From contig CM070504.1 of NCBI GenBank assembly GCA_036346375.1, positions 8,925,890 to 8,989,889 of the forward strand: a stretch of DNA of 64,000 nt, written 5' to 3'. Position 1 is the stretch's first letter; every line of letters begins with the position of its first letter. This document shows, one piece after another, positions 34,547-46,150 of the stretch. The notes beneath the pieces were generated by a model that worked only from the letters and a program-made list of their open reading frames with translations, had not been told where the DNA came from and did no database searches. This DNA is from Guadua angustifolia. Lineage: Eukaryota > Streptophyta > Magnoliopsida > Poales > Poaceae. A program made the translations under genes and the position numbers.

Positions 34547-36178
34547 GGGATTGTTTGGTTTGTGACCCCTGCGAACCATGCCAACATTTGGTCACAACCA
34601 AAACCATGGCATTACCAAAATCGTGAAAAAATTGAAGTGTTTGGATTGGAACAATACCAAAGTTTCAGTTGGAGCCAATTAAATAGCCAAAATGCTTCTA
34701 TTCATGACTATGACATGTGGAACCACATGTCATCGAGTATTTAACAACATTAAAAATATAGTTATCGGGGTCTTGTTTTGTTGATCTCATGACAAGGAAT
34801 ATGACAGTTTAAATGGATTGCAAATTCAATATCATTGTTGGTGTACTTTGCACCGGGGTACCCTCTTCGCCGCAGATTAGTGGGCCCAAGAAGCGGCCTG
34901 GCCCAGCGTGGCCCCCTAGCGAGCAGGCGGGCGATCACGCTCGCTTGCCGAAGCTGGCGGCGGCGGGCGATCACGCCCTACTGCCGGGCGGCGGCCGCGT
35001 GTTGGCGTGGGCCTGGCGGCGCAAAGCGGGCGATCATGCCTCGCCACGGGCGGCGGCCCGTGTGGCCCCTTGGCGAGCGGGCAGGCGATCACGCCCCGCT
35101 CGCCAGGCAAGAAGCCCACATGGCAGCCTAGCGAGCAGGTGGGCAATCATGCCCTGCTCGCCGGGCGTCAGCTTATGTGGCGGCCTGGTGAACAGTTGGG
35201 CGATCGAGCCCCACTCGTCAGGCCACGAAGGCAACCAAAAGAATGAGAAGAAGGCTTCACCTCGAAGTCTCCTTCCCCTGGCACGCTGTGTCAGGGCCAT
35301 TGATTGTGAAGAATTCTGCTATCGACACGATGACAGCCCATCCCTCTGACGCCTCTCACCAAACCCGTCACAGGAGTGTCACTTCCCGAGCGGACCGGGC
35401 GAAGCCATGCAGCGGCATTAAATGGAGTCTGAAGGACAAGGCTACAACGACGGGTGTAATAAATGAGTCATGGGTCGGTGTAAGGCTGGAATGATGGGTG
35501 TAATTAATGAGTTGTAAATCAGCGTAGTGTCACCTTCTCACCTGCCCGGGCCAACCCCGTCTATATAAGGGAGCTCAGGTGCATGGGGAGGAGGGATCGG
35601 AGGATTGATCCAAAACTCATCTGAGCTCGAGACCAGAAGAACCGTTGTAATCCCCTTCCTATTTCCTCAACAAAGTTCTAGCAGGACGTAGGGCTATTAC
35701 CCGCGCTGGGGGCCTGAACCTGGGTACATCACTGCGTTCATTAATTTGTTGATCCCTGGAATCCCTCGTGCGAGAGTCATTAGGGTTTCCGGCCACGAAG
35801 ATACCCTCTATCGAACCCTACCTTCCATCCTAGGAGTAGTCAACCCTGTCCGTTGACGGGGTCCTGTCCGGCGAAATACGCCGACAATCATGTTTAGGAT
35901 ATATAATGATTTGAAATTACGTAGTCAAACAAAAAACACATTTAATGGAGCTAATCATACTTGACGACATCATGGGTGCATGCAGCAACCGCCCTGCCAA
36001 TCTTTGGTGGAGGATTTGGTCACCCTCAAAACGCCCAAGAATTTGGCTAGAATGACTAAGGCGTTACCAAATTTTTAAGGGCTTAACAAAATTTGGACTT
36101 GAACCAAACATTAGCCAAATATTGAGGGCATTACCAAATTTCAGTTTGGCATGTGAAGGCTTTAAACCAAGCAGCACC
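34547..36178. mobile_element. Tourist-like MITE split by a solo LTR
   Basis: Ends GGGATTGTTTGGTT and the complement of AACCAAGCAGCACC are flanked by TAA on both sides (34544-34546 and 36179-36181). The true MITE is about 576 bp; the remaining 1056 bp is the solo LTR at 34836-35886 plus one duplication. CCAACATTTGG and ACCAAATTT repeats run along both arms. It is inserted in copy C where copies A and C share TTAAACT.GTTTCTAA. Confidence 0.8.
34836..35886 (+). mobile_element. Solo LTR of a gypsy-like family (TGTTGGTGTACTTTGC type)
   Basis: It begins TGTTGGTGTACTTTGCACC and ends AAATACGCCGACA, 1051 bp, with a perfect duplication ATCAT (34831-34835 and 35887-35891). The first third carries degenerate GCGGGCGATCACGCC repeats. 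A TATA box lies at CTATATAAGGGAGC (about 35562). An inverted copy occurs at 39169-40204. It interrupts the MITE at 34547. Confidence 0.95.
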
Positions 36179-36940
36179 TAATTTTCCTGAAATCATGCTC
36201 CTTTTTAATTTGCAAAAATATTTGAATTTAGCCTCTGCTTGTATTGGTTTGGTTCTTATTTATTGCTTTACAGTATTATGCTATAGACATCAATGCCCTA
36301 GAGATCTTCCTCGTTGAACTAGAGCAAACCCAAGAATTCAACTAGCAAAGTAAGCATCCCTTTGATTGTATGGATTCTATTATTTTACTTAATTTATGTT
36401 GTGTTACAAATTTATGTATGCATGCGTGTACTTTTAGTAAAATGGCTATATTGTGAGTATCAACAAATAGTCATACTTGTTGCATGGAACTTCATAAGAT
36501 AGGGTTTAGACAATAACTGATGTCAACCGTGGGAATATTTGATTATACATACATATGCTTAGCCATGCTTTAAACTAGGAAAGTACAAATGAACAGCTAA
36601 AGCATTTTTTCAAAAATGTGAATTTTGATATGATGGACCAGAGGGGTTACCTATGTTATTTTGATATAAAAATCAAAAACTTAAAAAACTAAGTTTTGAT
36701 GCAGGCAAGTTATTAATATAATATATGAAGTGAGAGGGATGGACTTGCACGTAGTATAGAGGGAATTCTCATTTGGGTCGATAAAGGACCAAACATAATG
36801 TTGTATAATTCAAGATATCTGTGCAACTACAAGTACTATTATGAGGTGGCTCTAACCTATTAAGTTATCTAGGACTAGTTTTGTATATTAGAAGGCTGAA
36901 GTAGTACAGACATTCTAGGTAGGTTTGCTCGAATGGGTTC

Positions 36941-38002
36941 TGATGAATACCCGTACCAGGGGTACCCCACAGCAAAGTATACATCTATTTCAAGATCATC
37001 CCCCTCTCTACCGTACGGACATCGCGGCAGGACCGGGGGCAATATGGAGCACCAAATGGGCCGTTCTGAAGCCACGATCTGGTCAAGGGCCCCGTCGGGC
37101 CACGAAGGATCCCCGGCCTCGGGCAAGCCCATCGAGACGACTCCGGCCTGGCCACGGGTCAGGCGCCTCCGTAGGCTCCGACCAGACCCGGGTCCGACGC
37201 CCTCGCAGGCTCCGACCAGACCCGGGTCCGACGCCCCCGTAGGCTCCGACCTAGACTTAGCCCAAGGCCCCTACGGGCTTCAGCTCTGCGACCTCCGCCA
37301 CGTCAACAGTCGGCCACAAACTGGTCGCCTGCCCCGCGGGCATGACAGCCATGCTGGGGCAGGTGGCTCCTTCCCAGGGTAGCCAGGGGGCCACCCGAGG
37401 TCAGGCATCCGTCCCTTCACGCGCAACAGGAAGGCGTGCTCGCTTCCAAGGCGGCGCCGAGAACGCGGCGTAACGGCGTCACTATCTGTCAGGCGCACAG
37501 AGGGCAGGTGCGCACCCTCCCAACGGGGCGCTGTCCATTGTGTCTACCAACCCGGCATGGGGCAACAGGGACCTGTCAATCATCAAGACTGAAGACCAGG
37601 AACTCCTAGGCATAGCGTACCCCTACCTTTTTTTTCTCCAAAACTCCCGTGTAACCTGCCCCCTCCACCTATATAAAGGGGGGCAGGGCCCTTAGGGAAG
37701 GGCATCGAGCATCCATGGCCTCCTCTCACTCATTCACATCCACATCCGAACCATCCGACCCAGACGAACTCCCCGGGAGTCTCCACTCGGACGAACGCTA
37801 AGGGCTTGTCCTTAGCCCCCGCTTGTAACCCTATAGTCTGTTACACCCCGATCAATACGAAACCACTACACGAACTGGACGTAGGGATATTCGGCCCGAA
37901 TCAGTATACATCTTGGGCTCCCTTCGTCTAACCATTCAAGGAGAGGGAGCGCGCGGCCCCTATACTTACAAATTTACTTGCCGGTTGTACGAAACGCCGA
38001 CA
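36941..38002 (+). mobile_element. Solo LTR of a second gypsy-like family
   Basis: It begins TGATGAATACCCGTACC and ends GAAACGCCGACA, 1062 bp, flanked by a perfect GGTTC duplication (36936-36940 and 38003-38007). A TATA box CTATATAAAGGGGG lies at about 37670. It contains direct repeats of CTCCGACCAGACCCGGGTCC near 37170-37250. The ends resemble those of the 34836 solo LTR, so the families may be related, but the interiors look different. Confidence 0.92.
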
Positions 38003-40680
38003 GGTTCCCTCACTAAGGTATTGGGGCTTGAAGAACCGAGATGGTGATCAGAGGGGGTGAATGATCCTAAATTAAATTTTTCCCTCACTTAAGACACTCC
38101 AACCAAGCCCACAAAAGAAACAATCAAAAACAAAACTGAGGGAGTAATTTGCCCTGTATGGCCGGTGCTACCAAAGGGAACCGGTAGAACCGGAGGCCGG
38201 TATGACTGCACTAGGGGCGGTATGATCGGGCTCAAGAACAGTAGAAAAATCGGCACGAACTCTAAAAAGCAAAAATGATGCAACTTTTGATCGATTGGTC
38301 CAAAACTTATGAAACTTGGCATGTACCTTCGTATAGAGGTCAAGAACTTATTCCAACCTTCAATACAAGGGATTGACATCACAGTTCTGATCTTTCTTGA
38401 ATCAAAGGAAGAATGTACCAAGTTTGAGCAAAAACCCAAAAACTCGATCTTGGACTTGCTCGTGGGATTTTGATGATCAAGATGATCTTAGATGGCATCC
38501 CACACATCAATGCAAGTAAGAACACAAGTCAAGAACAACAAAAACCCAAACTATCAAGAATGATCCTTGAAGAAGTAAAAGATCAATTTCTTGCAAGAAA
38601 GAATACAAGAGTTACCTTGATGATTAGGATATAGTTTGAAGAAAACTCATCCATCAATCATACATCCTCAGCACAAAATCCACAAGCATTTAGAAGGAGA
38701 GGTAAATCTAAATGTGCGGAAAGTAAATTGCAAAAATATAAATTACAGAATTTAAGTGATGAATTTAAGACATAAAGTAAATGTATAAAGTAAATTCAAG
38801 CATAAGAGAAAATGATTTGCATTTGTGGAAGAGAGATTTACAAAACCTCACAACAAAGTGAGCAAAGCTCAAAAGAGCACAAAACCTCTAAAACCTTCAA
38901 GAGGGGAGAGCTACCCCTACCCCTCTATTTAGCCTTCCTCCACCCTTGAATGAATTCCTTCAACCCTAAGGAGCATACTAAGGGCTAGGATTGACTCACT
39001 CACATAGCCATATATGGGCTAACCCGAAACCCAACGAGCATACCAGATTTTTGCATGTTTTTCAAAGCATACTAACTAGACCCGCTACTCTATCACCTAG
39101 ACCACGATCTAACGGCCCTTCTTGATTCGAGTAGCTACAGTTAGCATCTCATCCGTTCCTTATCTTCTTGTCGGCATATTTCGCCTGACAAGATTCCGCT
39201 AACGGGGTGTTTACTCCCTGAACGGAAAATATGGTTCGGTAGAGGGCATCTTCATGGCTGGAAACCCTAATGTCTCTCGACGATGGATTCCGGAATCGAC
39301 AAGTCGGTGGACCTGACGGTTTACCGAGTTCAGCCCCGGCGTGGGTAATAGCCCTACGTCCTGCTGGTTCTTTGTTGAGAAAATGGGGAAGTGTTTACAA
39401 GGGTGTTCTTCAGTATCTGCTTCTCTATGCTTTCTGCTCTAGCCGACCGGTCCCCTCCCTCATGTACCAAGGCGCCCTTATATAGACGGGCCACCCCGGG
39501 CAGGAGAGAAGAGGGCGCTATACTTATCTACAACACATTAATTACACTCATCATTCCAGCTTCCACGTCGACCCATGACTCATTTATTAAGCACGCCTCC
39601 ATGGCCTTGTCCTTCGAATCTCATTTAATGTCGATGAGAGGCCTCGCCGTCCGCCGGACACGGGGCGCCCCTATATGGGTTGGTAAGAGGCGTCCGAGGA
39701 TGAGCCATCGTCGTGTCGAAGTGAATCCTTCACATTAATGGCCCCGACACGAGGTGCGGGGAGGGAAACTTTCGGTAAGCCTCCCCTCATTCTTTTGGTT
39801 GCCTTCGTGGCTCGACAAGGGGCCCAATCGCCGCCCACTCGTCAAAGCCGCCACGCTGGCCACCACCGAAAGTGGCGCGATCGCCAGTCGCTCGCCGAGG
39901 CCACGTGGGCTCCTCGCTGGCGGGTAGGCGTGCTTTCGCCGGCTACCCACCAGACGCCATCGCGAACCACTCGCCCGGCGCGGCGCGTGATCGTCGATCG
40001 CTCGCTGGGGCCACGTGGGCTCCTCGCCCGTGGGCGGCGTGCTCACCGGCTGGCCGCCAGACCCCACGCTGGCCGCTTCGCTGGCGAGAGATGTGATCGC
40101 CAGTTGCTCGCAGAGGCCACGTGGGCTCTAAACTGGGCCAGGCCACTCCTTGGGCCTATTACTTCTACGGCGGAGAGGGTACCCCGGTGCAAAGTACACC
40201 GACACTTCTAGATTTGCAACGACTCCTTCTCTGATCATCTTCTGATGATCCTCGACCGTCTAGACCTCTAGTGCACCTCACCTAGTCCCAATCAACCCCT
40301 ACCTCACAATGATCAAGCACCGACGTCCTGCAACAATCAAAAACAAGGAAATACATCACATAGTAATGTCCAAAAAAGATATATAATGAATTTTGTCAAA
40401 AATCACAATTTTTAGTTTAAACTCGCTCATAAGGGTCGGTGCTACCGCCCCATGGCCAGTAGCACCGCCCTACATAAAATCCCAAAATACTGCTCTTTGA
40501 AAAAAAACACACCAGCCTGAGGCCGGTAGCACTATAAATTCTGGGCACTTCTTCCAATTACTTCAAATCTCAATTTAAACTTCAAATCAACCTCAAATTT
40601 AAGCACCATATGCTTAAATGATGTCAATAACTCATCACAATCACGGGTAATCCTCCACATGGTCTTTAAGGGCTAAAGCT
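38003..40680. mobile_element. Unidentified repeat insertion in copy C (split by a solo LTR)
   Basis: This block is absent from copy B at the same place. It begins near GGTTCCCTCACTAAGG, contains GATCAGAGGGGGTGAATGA and several CCGGTAGCACC/GGTGCTACC-type motifs at both ends (about 38160 and 40440-40530), and rejoins copy C near 40680. AGGGGGTGAAT is common near the ends of plant repeats, but I cannot name the family. No duplication confirmed. Confidence 0.4.
39169..40204 (-). mobile_element. Solo LTR, inverted copy of the TGTTGGTGTACTTTGC family
   Basis: On the plus strand it begins TGTCGGCATATTTCGCC and ends GTGCAAAGTACACCGACA, 1036 bp, with a perfect duplication CTTCT (39164-39168 and 40205-40209). 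It is the same family as 34836-35886 in the opposite orientation, about 3.3 kb away. GCTCGC/GCGATCG-rich repeats lie in its second half. It interrupts the unidentified repeat at 38003-40680. Confidence 0.95.
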
Positions 40681-41661
40681 TAATGATACAACGGTGCATG
40701 CCTTGCTGTGAAGAGAAATGATTATGATAGGGATAAACTGTCATTGTTATTATGTGTATGTGAATTTTATTCATGCTGCCATAGCAAGGGTCAAACATCA
40801 CTTGACTAGTGTAAAGTTAGGTCTAGGTGATGTAAAAGTTTTGTCATGATCTCTCTTCCACACACCAAAGGAATTATGATAGTAGCTTGGCAACAAGACT
40901 TGGTTGTGTCTTGTAGGTAAAGTTGTATGTCTTTTTGGAGTATAAATCTTTTCGAAAAGCTATGCTCACGGTCATGAGAGACTTGGTGCAATCACACTAG
41001 TTAGCTTAGAATTTTAATCAAAAGTTTGAATCAGAATATGTTGGGTGGCCATATTTCAAATGTTATGTGAGGAATGGCAAGGAATGGATCATTGATCACA
41101 ATCATGAAGGATTGTGATTTGCTCGTATTTATGTCATATACTTGTTATTTACTTATTTGTCAATTGCTCTTTACTAATACCATTTGCAATCTACTACTTG
41201 TTATTGTTAAATAAATTTTGTTTTATGCAAAATTTAATAACATGGTAGGATATGCATTCCGTTGACATAGTCATGCATATACTTATGATTGTGATACACA
41301 ACAAGTCTTACTGAGTACAAATATAATCACCCTTGCTTATTGATTTTCAAAAGATAAAGGAATCACCGCCCCAATTATTCATATTTCACCGTAGGTTTTG
41401 GAGAATTTGATGATGATCTTTTCTAGGGCTTAATCTAATCGATTGCTTATGGATATTTGGTTGAGACATACCACTGGACTTTGCTATTTTATTACTCTTT
41501 TTTCCTTATATATATGACCTATATTTTATATCTGTCATTTTGAGTATGCATGTGATGAAAATGTTGTAATTATTTGTACTAGCCACTGATCATGGACTAA
41601 TATGGTATATACATAAGACCCCAAGGGTATTCCATGCCCAGTTGGGGGTCCAGACACACGT

Positions 41662-41909
41662 TGATGATGTCAAAGGGGCAGATTAAGTAGCCGAATTGAT
41701 ATATGCACACACAAATCTCTAAGAGGGCACAATGAGAGAGGGGGGGGGGTTGAGAGATTTAGTGCGAATAAGAGGGGGAGGAGAGAACCCGTTGCCGATT
41801 GGAGAAAGGGGACATGAAGGTTCCATTGCTGATTGGAGTCGAAGCGCATGACGTACCTTGAAGTGAGTCCGGCACAACGATGCCGTCAGAAGCACTGTCA
41901 ATCTCACTG
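41662..41909 (-). other. Locus fragment between copy C and the Tat element, possible split exon
   Basis: On the minus strand, sequence from 41914 down continues an open frame that began at about 51360. It reaches VVPDSLQ followed by a donor-like AAG|GTACGT at about 41857. The duplicated TTCGG lies within it. A (G)9 run occurs near 41740. It is weak evidence that the retrotransposon split a host exon. Confidence 0.25.
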
Positions 41910-41914
41910 TTCGG

Positions 41915-42384
41915 TGTGGAGTATATAAATTATAGGTATCTGCAAGGCAAGCCTGCGAGGCTCAACTGGATAAGGCTGGGCCCAGCTGATTGCGTGGAAA
42001 CCGAAGCTACCAGGGTTGCGCCAGACGTGCGAAACAAGGAAGCCCTGAGGATAGCAACAGATCTTGATTAGGTAGGATACAATCATAATCTAGGCCGTTA
42101 TCAAGCGGATATGTATGGGAGATATAATCTCTATCTTGTATCCGACCCGGACTCCCCTTTGTAACCGCTCTCCTCTGCTATATAAAGAGAGGCGCGGGGA
42201 AACATCAGTACAGGAGAGATCATCAGCAAATAAGCTAGACACATATAATCCCAAAGCACAGGACTATGGTATTATCTCCTCCGCGAGAGCTCGAACCTGT
42301 ATAATTCTTGCGTCTTGTGCTACCATCGAGTTTGGATCCGACACCTAGCCCCGTTTTCATTATTGCCGACAACAAACGTCGATA
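41915..42384 (+). repeat. 5' LTR of the Tat element
   Basis: It starts TGTGGAGTATATAAATTATA and ends CAAACGTCGATA. The 3' LTR ends CGACA, so this copy has a mutated terminal dinucleotide (TA instead of CA). A TATA box lies at GCTATATAAAGAGAG (about 42178). Confidence 0.95.
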
Positions 42385-42385
42385 G

Positions 42386-42403
42386 TTGGCGCGCCAGGTA
42401 GGG
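42386..42403 (+). promoter_or_regulatory. Probable primer-binding site of the Tat element
   Basis: TTGGCGCGCCAGGTAGGG follows the 5' LTR by one base. The TGGCGC start is usual for plant gypsy primer sites. The exact tRNA was not determined. Confidence 0.7.
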
Positions 42404-42433
42404 GGTGCGTTAAGATCAATCTCATTAAGCTTG

Positions 42434-44100
42434 ATGGCGATCCCCAGTGAAGTCGTTGCCACCTTCGCTCCCGCCCAGGCGTTCCGTTTCGGAAGCCTGG
42501 ACTTTATCGCCGACAATCTTGGCAAGCTTATCCCTTTGGATTTGGACCAGATCCAATCTGGAAGTGAAACCGTTGTTTGCCCGGCCGGGCAGCCACTCGG
42601 ATCAAGGAAGACTGTGGCCATCTATCTCTGGATAGTAAGCTAGAAGTCCGCTCTTCGATCTGGATGAGGTTCGATCAAGGACGAGTCCCGAGTGGTGAGA
42701 AGCTTCAGCAACCCACTCGGATTCAAAGGTCAGCCCAATCTGTCTTATTCTTCTTCTGAATCAGAGAGTAGGGCGGGAGGCTTTCAAGGCTTTCGCGGTG
42801 TCTTCGTGATCGAAGATCCAAGGACTGAGTCCCAGCAATAGAAAGATACCGCGGATGCCGAAGAAGCAGAGCGCCTACGTTGTGAAGCACAGGAGGCACG
42901 TGCGAAGTCCCTCCAGGCCAAAGGGCGCAATGTTAATGAGGATACCTTGCAAACAAGGATGGGGAATCGATCAGTTTTTCATACCCCTCAACAAAATATC
43001 GTCGCCTCAAAGACACTGCTCGATACCCTAGGACCGATGCTCAGTCCTGATAGTCCTATTGCACTGATCGTGGCCCAAGTTAAGGCCATGGTGACAGCGG
43101 TGGCAATTCAACAACATCAGGAAGAACCAGGGGAGAAAGAATACTCCCGTTCTCACGCAATCACTCAGACTGCAAGTAGCAATACAGCTCGCAGTCGGAC
43201 CATGCGCGGCCGACTTGAACTTCGTCGGGGCGAAGACGCCCACCGAAGCATCAACCGTGACCTTCGCTTGGATCTGGACGCCAGGAGATGAGAGCGTGAA
43301 GATGATGAGCGCCGCCGGCGAAAAGACAACTACGAGCATTTTGGCATCAATCACGATGGCCGGAACGACCACAGAAGCCCACACCGCCACGACAAGGGCA
43401 ATAGCGAGGATCGACGAGCCAGATCACCTCCTTGACGCTCCCCACGTCGGTGCAACGACGGGCCTATTGACGGGATCTGTGCCTTCACTCCTCGGCTTCG
43501 CCGAGTGGTTTGGCCCAAAAATTTCAATCCCAAAAGCATCACCAAATTCGATGGAGAAAGAGATCCAGAGACTTGGCTGCAAGTTTATTCCCTTGCAATT
43601 AAGGCAGCCGGGGGCGATCACAATGTAATAGCAAATTACCTGTCAGTCACGCTTACCCCTTCAACTCAAGCCTGGCTCATAGGATTTCCAGCGAATTCTA
43701 TAGATTTTCGGGGAGATCTTTGCGAGCAGTTCATTACCAACTTTCAGGGCACCTACGAAAGGCCTGGGACTCAGTGGGACCTGTACCAGTTTCATCAGAG
43801 GAAGAGCGAGACTCTCCGAGAATTTATCCGGCGTTTCATGCAGAAGAACACGATCCGGATATCTCGGAAGCTGCGGTCATTGCGGCGTTCCAGAAGGGTG
43901 TCAACGACCCCGACTTGATTAAGAAGATGTCCCAGAAACCGCCAACTACGGTAAGAGAGATGTTTGAATTAGCAGATCGTTACGCAACGGCCTCGAATGC
44001 CTTAGCCGAGCGTCAAGATGAATGCCCACGGCAAAAGGACAAGAAGGATCACGCCGAGTCCTCCAGGCAGCGGGACAGGAAGCGTAGCCCGAAGAGCTAG
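42434..44100 (+). pseudogene. Tat-element gag
   Basis: The structural polyprotein begins at ATG 42434 (MAIPSEVVATF) 50 bp after the LTR. It is read in at least four frames, with stops near 42640, 42840, 43290 and 43430. The Arg-rich DDERRRRKDNY segment at about 43295 precedes the capsid-like domain. That domain reads VWPKNFNPKSITKFDGERDP, WLQVYSLAIKAAGGD and FITNFQGTYERPGTQWDLYQ (about 43505-43790), then SETLREFIRRFM and AAFQKGVNDPDLIKKM. This matches the retrotransposon gag family. The tail is Lys/Arg-rich and ends at a stop near 44100. The next recognisable gag residues, DATCPFHP, at about 44163-44185, run straight into integrase sequence. Confidence 0.85.
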
Positions 44101-44185
44101 TCGTGGTGGCTGAGCGCGGCCGACCCCGTGCACCACGGACGGACGACTACGACGTGGTAATGGACGCAACTTGCCCTTTTCATCC

Positions 44186-45062
44186 GCTCGTCAAATACAC
44201 GTGCTGGTGCAGGAGTTACAAACCATTCCGATCACCTGGCCATTTGCAGTCTGGGGGCTCGACATGGTCGGACCCTTGAAGAAGGCTCAAGGTGGATTCA
44301 CTCATCTCTTCGTCACCATTGATAAATTTACGAAGTGGATCGAGACTAAGCCCGTTGCCACGATCACGGCAGCCAAGGCCAAGGAATTTTTCCAAGAAAT
44401 CGTGGTAAGGTTCGGTGTACCAAATAGAATCATCACAGATAACGGTACTCAATTCCGCGGTGAAGAATTTCAAGAATGGTGCGACGAGCTTGGCATCAAG
44501 ATTTGCTTCGCTTCCGTGGCTCACCCAAGGAGCAACGGACAGGTGGAGCGAGCCAATGGCATGGTGCTGCAAGGGCTAAAAGCAAGGATTTTTTATCGTC
44601 TCAAGCCTTATGCTACGCGATGGGTAAAAGAATTGCCTTCGGTGCTTTGGGGTTGAGAACCACTCCTAGCAGGGCCACCGGGCAGTCACCTTTTTTCTGG
44701 TGTACGGCTCAGAGGCGGTCTTACCTACCGAGTTGATGTTCGGATACCCAAGGGTTCAGAGCTACAAGGAGGCCGAGTCGGAGGAGAACCGGATAGAAGA
44801 CCTCGATCGATTGAGGAAGCTAGGGAAATTGCAGCAATCCAGTCGGCCAAATACCTCCAGGGCCTATGCCGCTACCACGATCGGAACGTTTTGGTCCTAA
44901 GAAGGAATCAGAAAAGCGAGCATAAGCTCTCCCCAAGCTGGGAAAGCCCTTACATCGTCGATGAGGTGACGCGCCCGGGGGCTTACAGACTCAAGCGTGA
45001 AGACAGCGTGGCTATCGGTAACACATGGAACATAGAGCAGCTACGTCGTTTTTACTCTTAAT
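44186..45062 (+). pseudogene. Tat-element integrase, joined directly to gag remnant
   Basis: The catalytic core reads ITWPFAVWGLDMVGPLKKA (first Asp at about 44263), then FGVPNRIITDNGTQFRGEEF (second Asp at about 44440) and HPRSNGQVERANGMV (Glu at about 44547). So the D-D-E set is intact in one open frame, 44171-44656. Frame changes near 44650 and 44810 are needed to reach YGSEAVLPTELMFGYPR and the C-terminal SPYIVDEVTRPGAYRL and WNIEQLRRFYS. The zinc-binding N-terminal part is absent. The left edge, near 44183-44186, is a deletion junction: gag's zinc-knuckle approach stops and integrase starts, removing protease, RT, RNase H and the integrase H2C2 domain. Confidence 0.9.
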
Positions 45063-45479
45063 TTTGTACATTAGTCATGGAATTTATAGATAAAATTTTT
45101 TCCTGACTTGCTACTCAATTGATGCTCAATTAAGCAGTAAGTCGGGGGCTACACCTAATAGTGTTGCGCGTGCGCAACCTTTCTTGCGAGTCATTTTTTA
45201 CTTCTTCTCTAATGATTGCGACTAAGCTCAAGTGTGTTAAAATCCAAATCGTGAAACTCTGATCCCATGAACGGCGAACTTTAGTTTCTCAAAAGCGCGT
45301 ACCTGGGAAAAATGGCCACGAGCCGACTCTCGATGCCCGGGGGCTAGACTAATCGGGCAGAGTGCTTAAACGAAAAAGGATAAAAACCACTCGGGCAAAC
45401 TTTAAAATCAATAGGGAAGAAGGATTCAACAACATTAAAACTCCATTAAAAATATTCAGGTCCAGATACATCAATGCAT

Positions 45480-45799
45480 TACACGAGAATTTCGCAGGGA
45501 CCTAAAGCCTAAGCGGCACGCGCGTCCTACTGCCTTGATAAGAGAGTCCCTCACCTCGACAAGCTTCGGGACGGCTTCAATCAAGACGCCGTCGTGGCGG
45601 CCATGTCGCGAACAATGACCTCTTCCTCCAGAACTCGGCCAGTAGCGAGCTCAATCGGCCCAGAGTTCGACGAGGAAGGCCTCCTCTTCATCTAGCGCCG
45701 GCAGAGCCTCATCTTCAAAATCAAAGATCAGCTCCTCCGCCGGGGGGGAGACGGCAGGGCCTCATCACCGGACGAAGAAGATTGGGATGAAGAAGCCAT
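45480..45799 (-). pseudogene. Small antisense acidic ORF of the Tat element
   Basis: On the minus strand an ATG at 45799 begins MASSSQSSSSGDEALPSPP. A one-base change in a C run then shifts the frame, which continues AEELIFDFEDEALPALDEEE and ends near 45480 with KLVEVRDSLIKAV. The product is Ser-rich, then acidic. A TATA box (GAGTATATAAGGG) lies about 80 bp upstream, at about 45878-45888. Similar Ser/acidic ORFs occur in the antisense region of rice Tat elements (recalled). Role unknown. Confidence 0.5.
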
Positions 45800-46150
45800 C
45801 GAAGGACTAAAGAGGAGCGTCGAAGGTTGCAGAGGACTTAGAGACGAGTGATCGCTCAAACAGCGGTGACACCCTTATATACTCAAAGCGTGGAAGCCGA
45901 GCAGTTTTGAGTAAATACTAGCGCGGGAAGCCAAAGCGACCCTAAAGACGTGCTGGCACCAGAACTCGAAGCGGCCGAGAAGACGTATGACCGCGGGACA
46001 CCAAACTAGACACGGCGCATGCAAGCATCAAATCAAAAAAGATTCCCAAGATACAATGAAGCAGTTAAAATTAAAACATGGCTCAGTTGCCAGGCGTTTT
46101 TACCAAGGAACAAAAGAATGAGTACAGACCAAGTTCCAGCAAAGGAACAT

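Larger units (their letters stand above)
31886..41656 (+). mobile_element. Long LTR-like repeat, copy C, with multiple nested insertions
   Basis: It begins TGAAATATCCTAAATTTT and ends GGGTCCAGACA. The flanks are CACAT (31881-31885) and CACGT (41657-41661), a 4/5 duplication. After removing nested insertions about 3.9 kb remains, collinear with copy B: GTGCCTCTCCAAAAAGTTTT near 32100, CAAGTAAGCATCCCTTTGA at about 36350, GCTTAGCCATGCTTTA at about 36558, GAAGGCTGAAGTAG at about 36890, then continuing at about 40680 with GGTGCATGCCTTGC. No coding region. It is the host of at least five later insertions. Confidence 0.6.

Noticed and set aside
34813..35349. 178-codon open frame rich in Ala, Arg and His
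   Set aside because: It lies within a solo LTR and comes from degenerate GCGATCACGCC repeats with few stop triplets.
36925..37382. Pro/Arg-rich open frames in two forward frames
   Set aside because: They sit inside a solo LTR with exact target duplication. The repeated CCAGACCCGGGTCC motif explains the open frames.
42115..42348. Open frame in the 5' LTR of the Tat element
   Set aside because: It lies in the transcription-start part of the LTR, over the TATA box and repeat region. It is not conserved as a gene in the 3' LTR.
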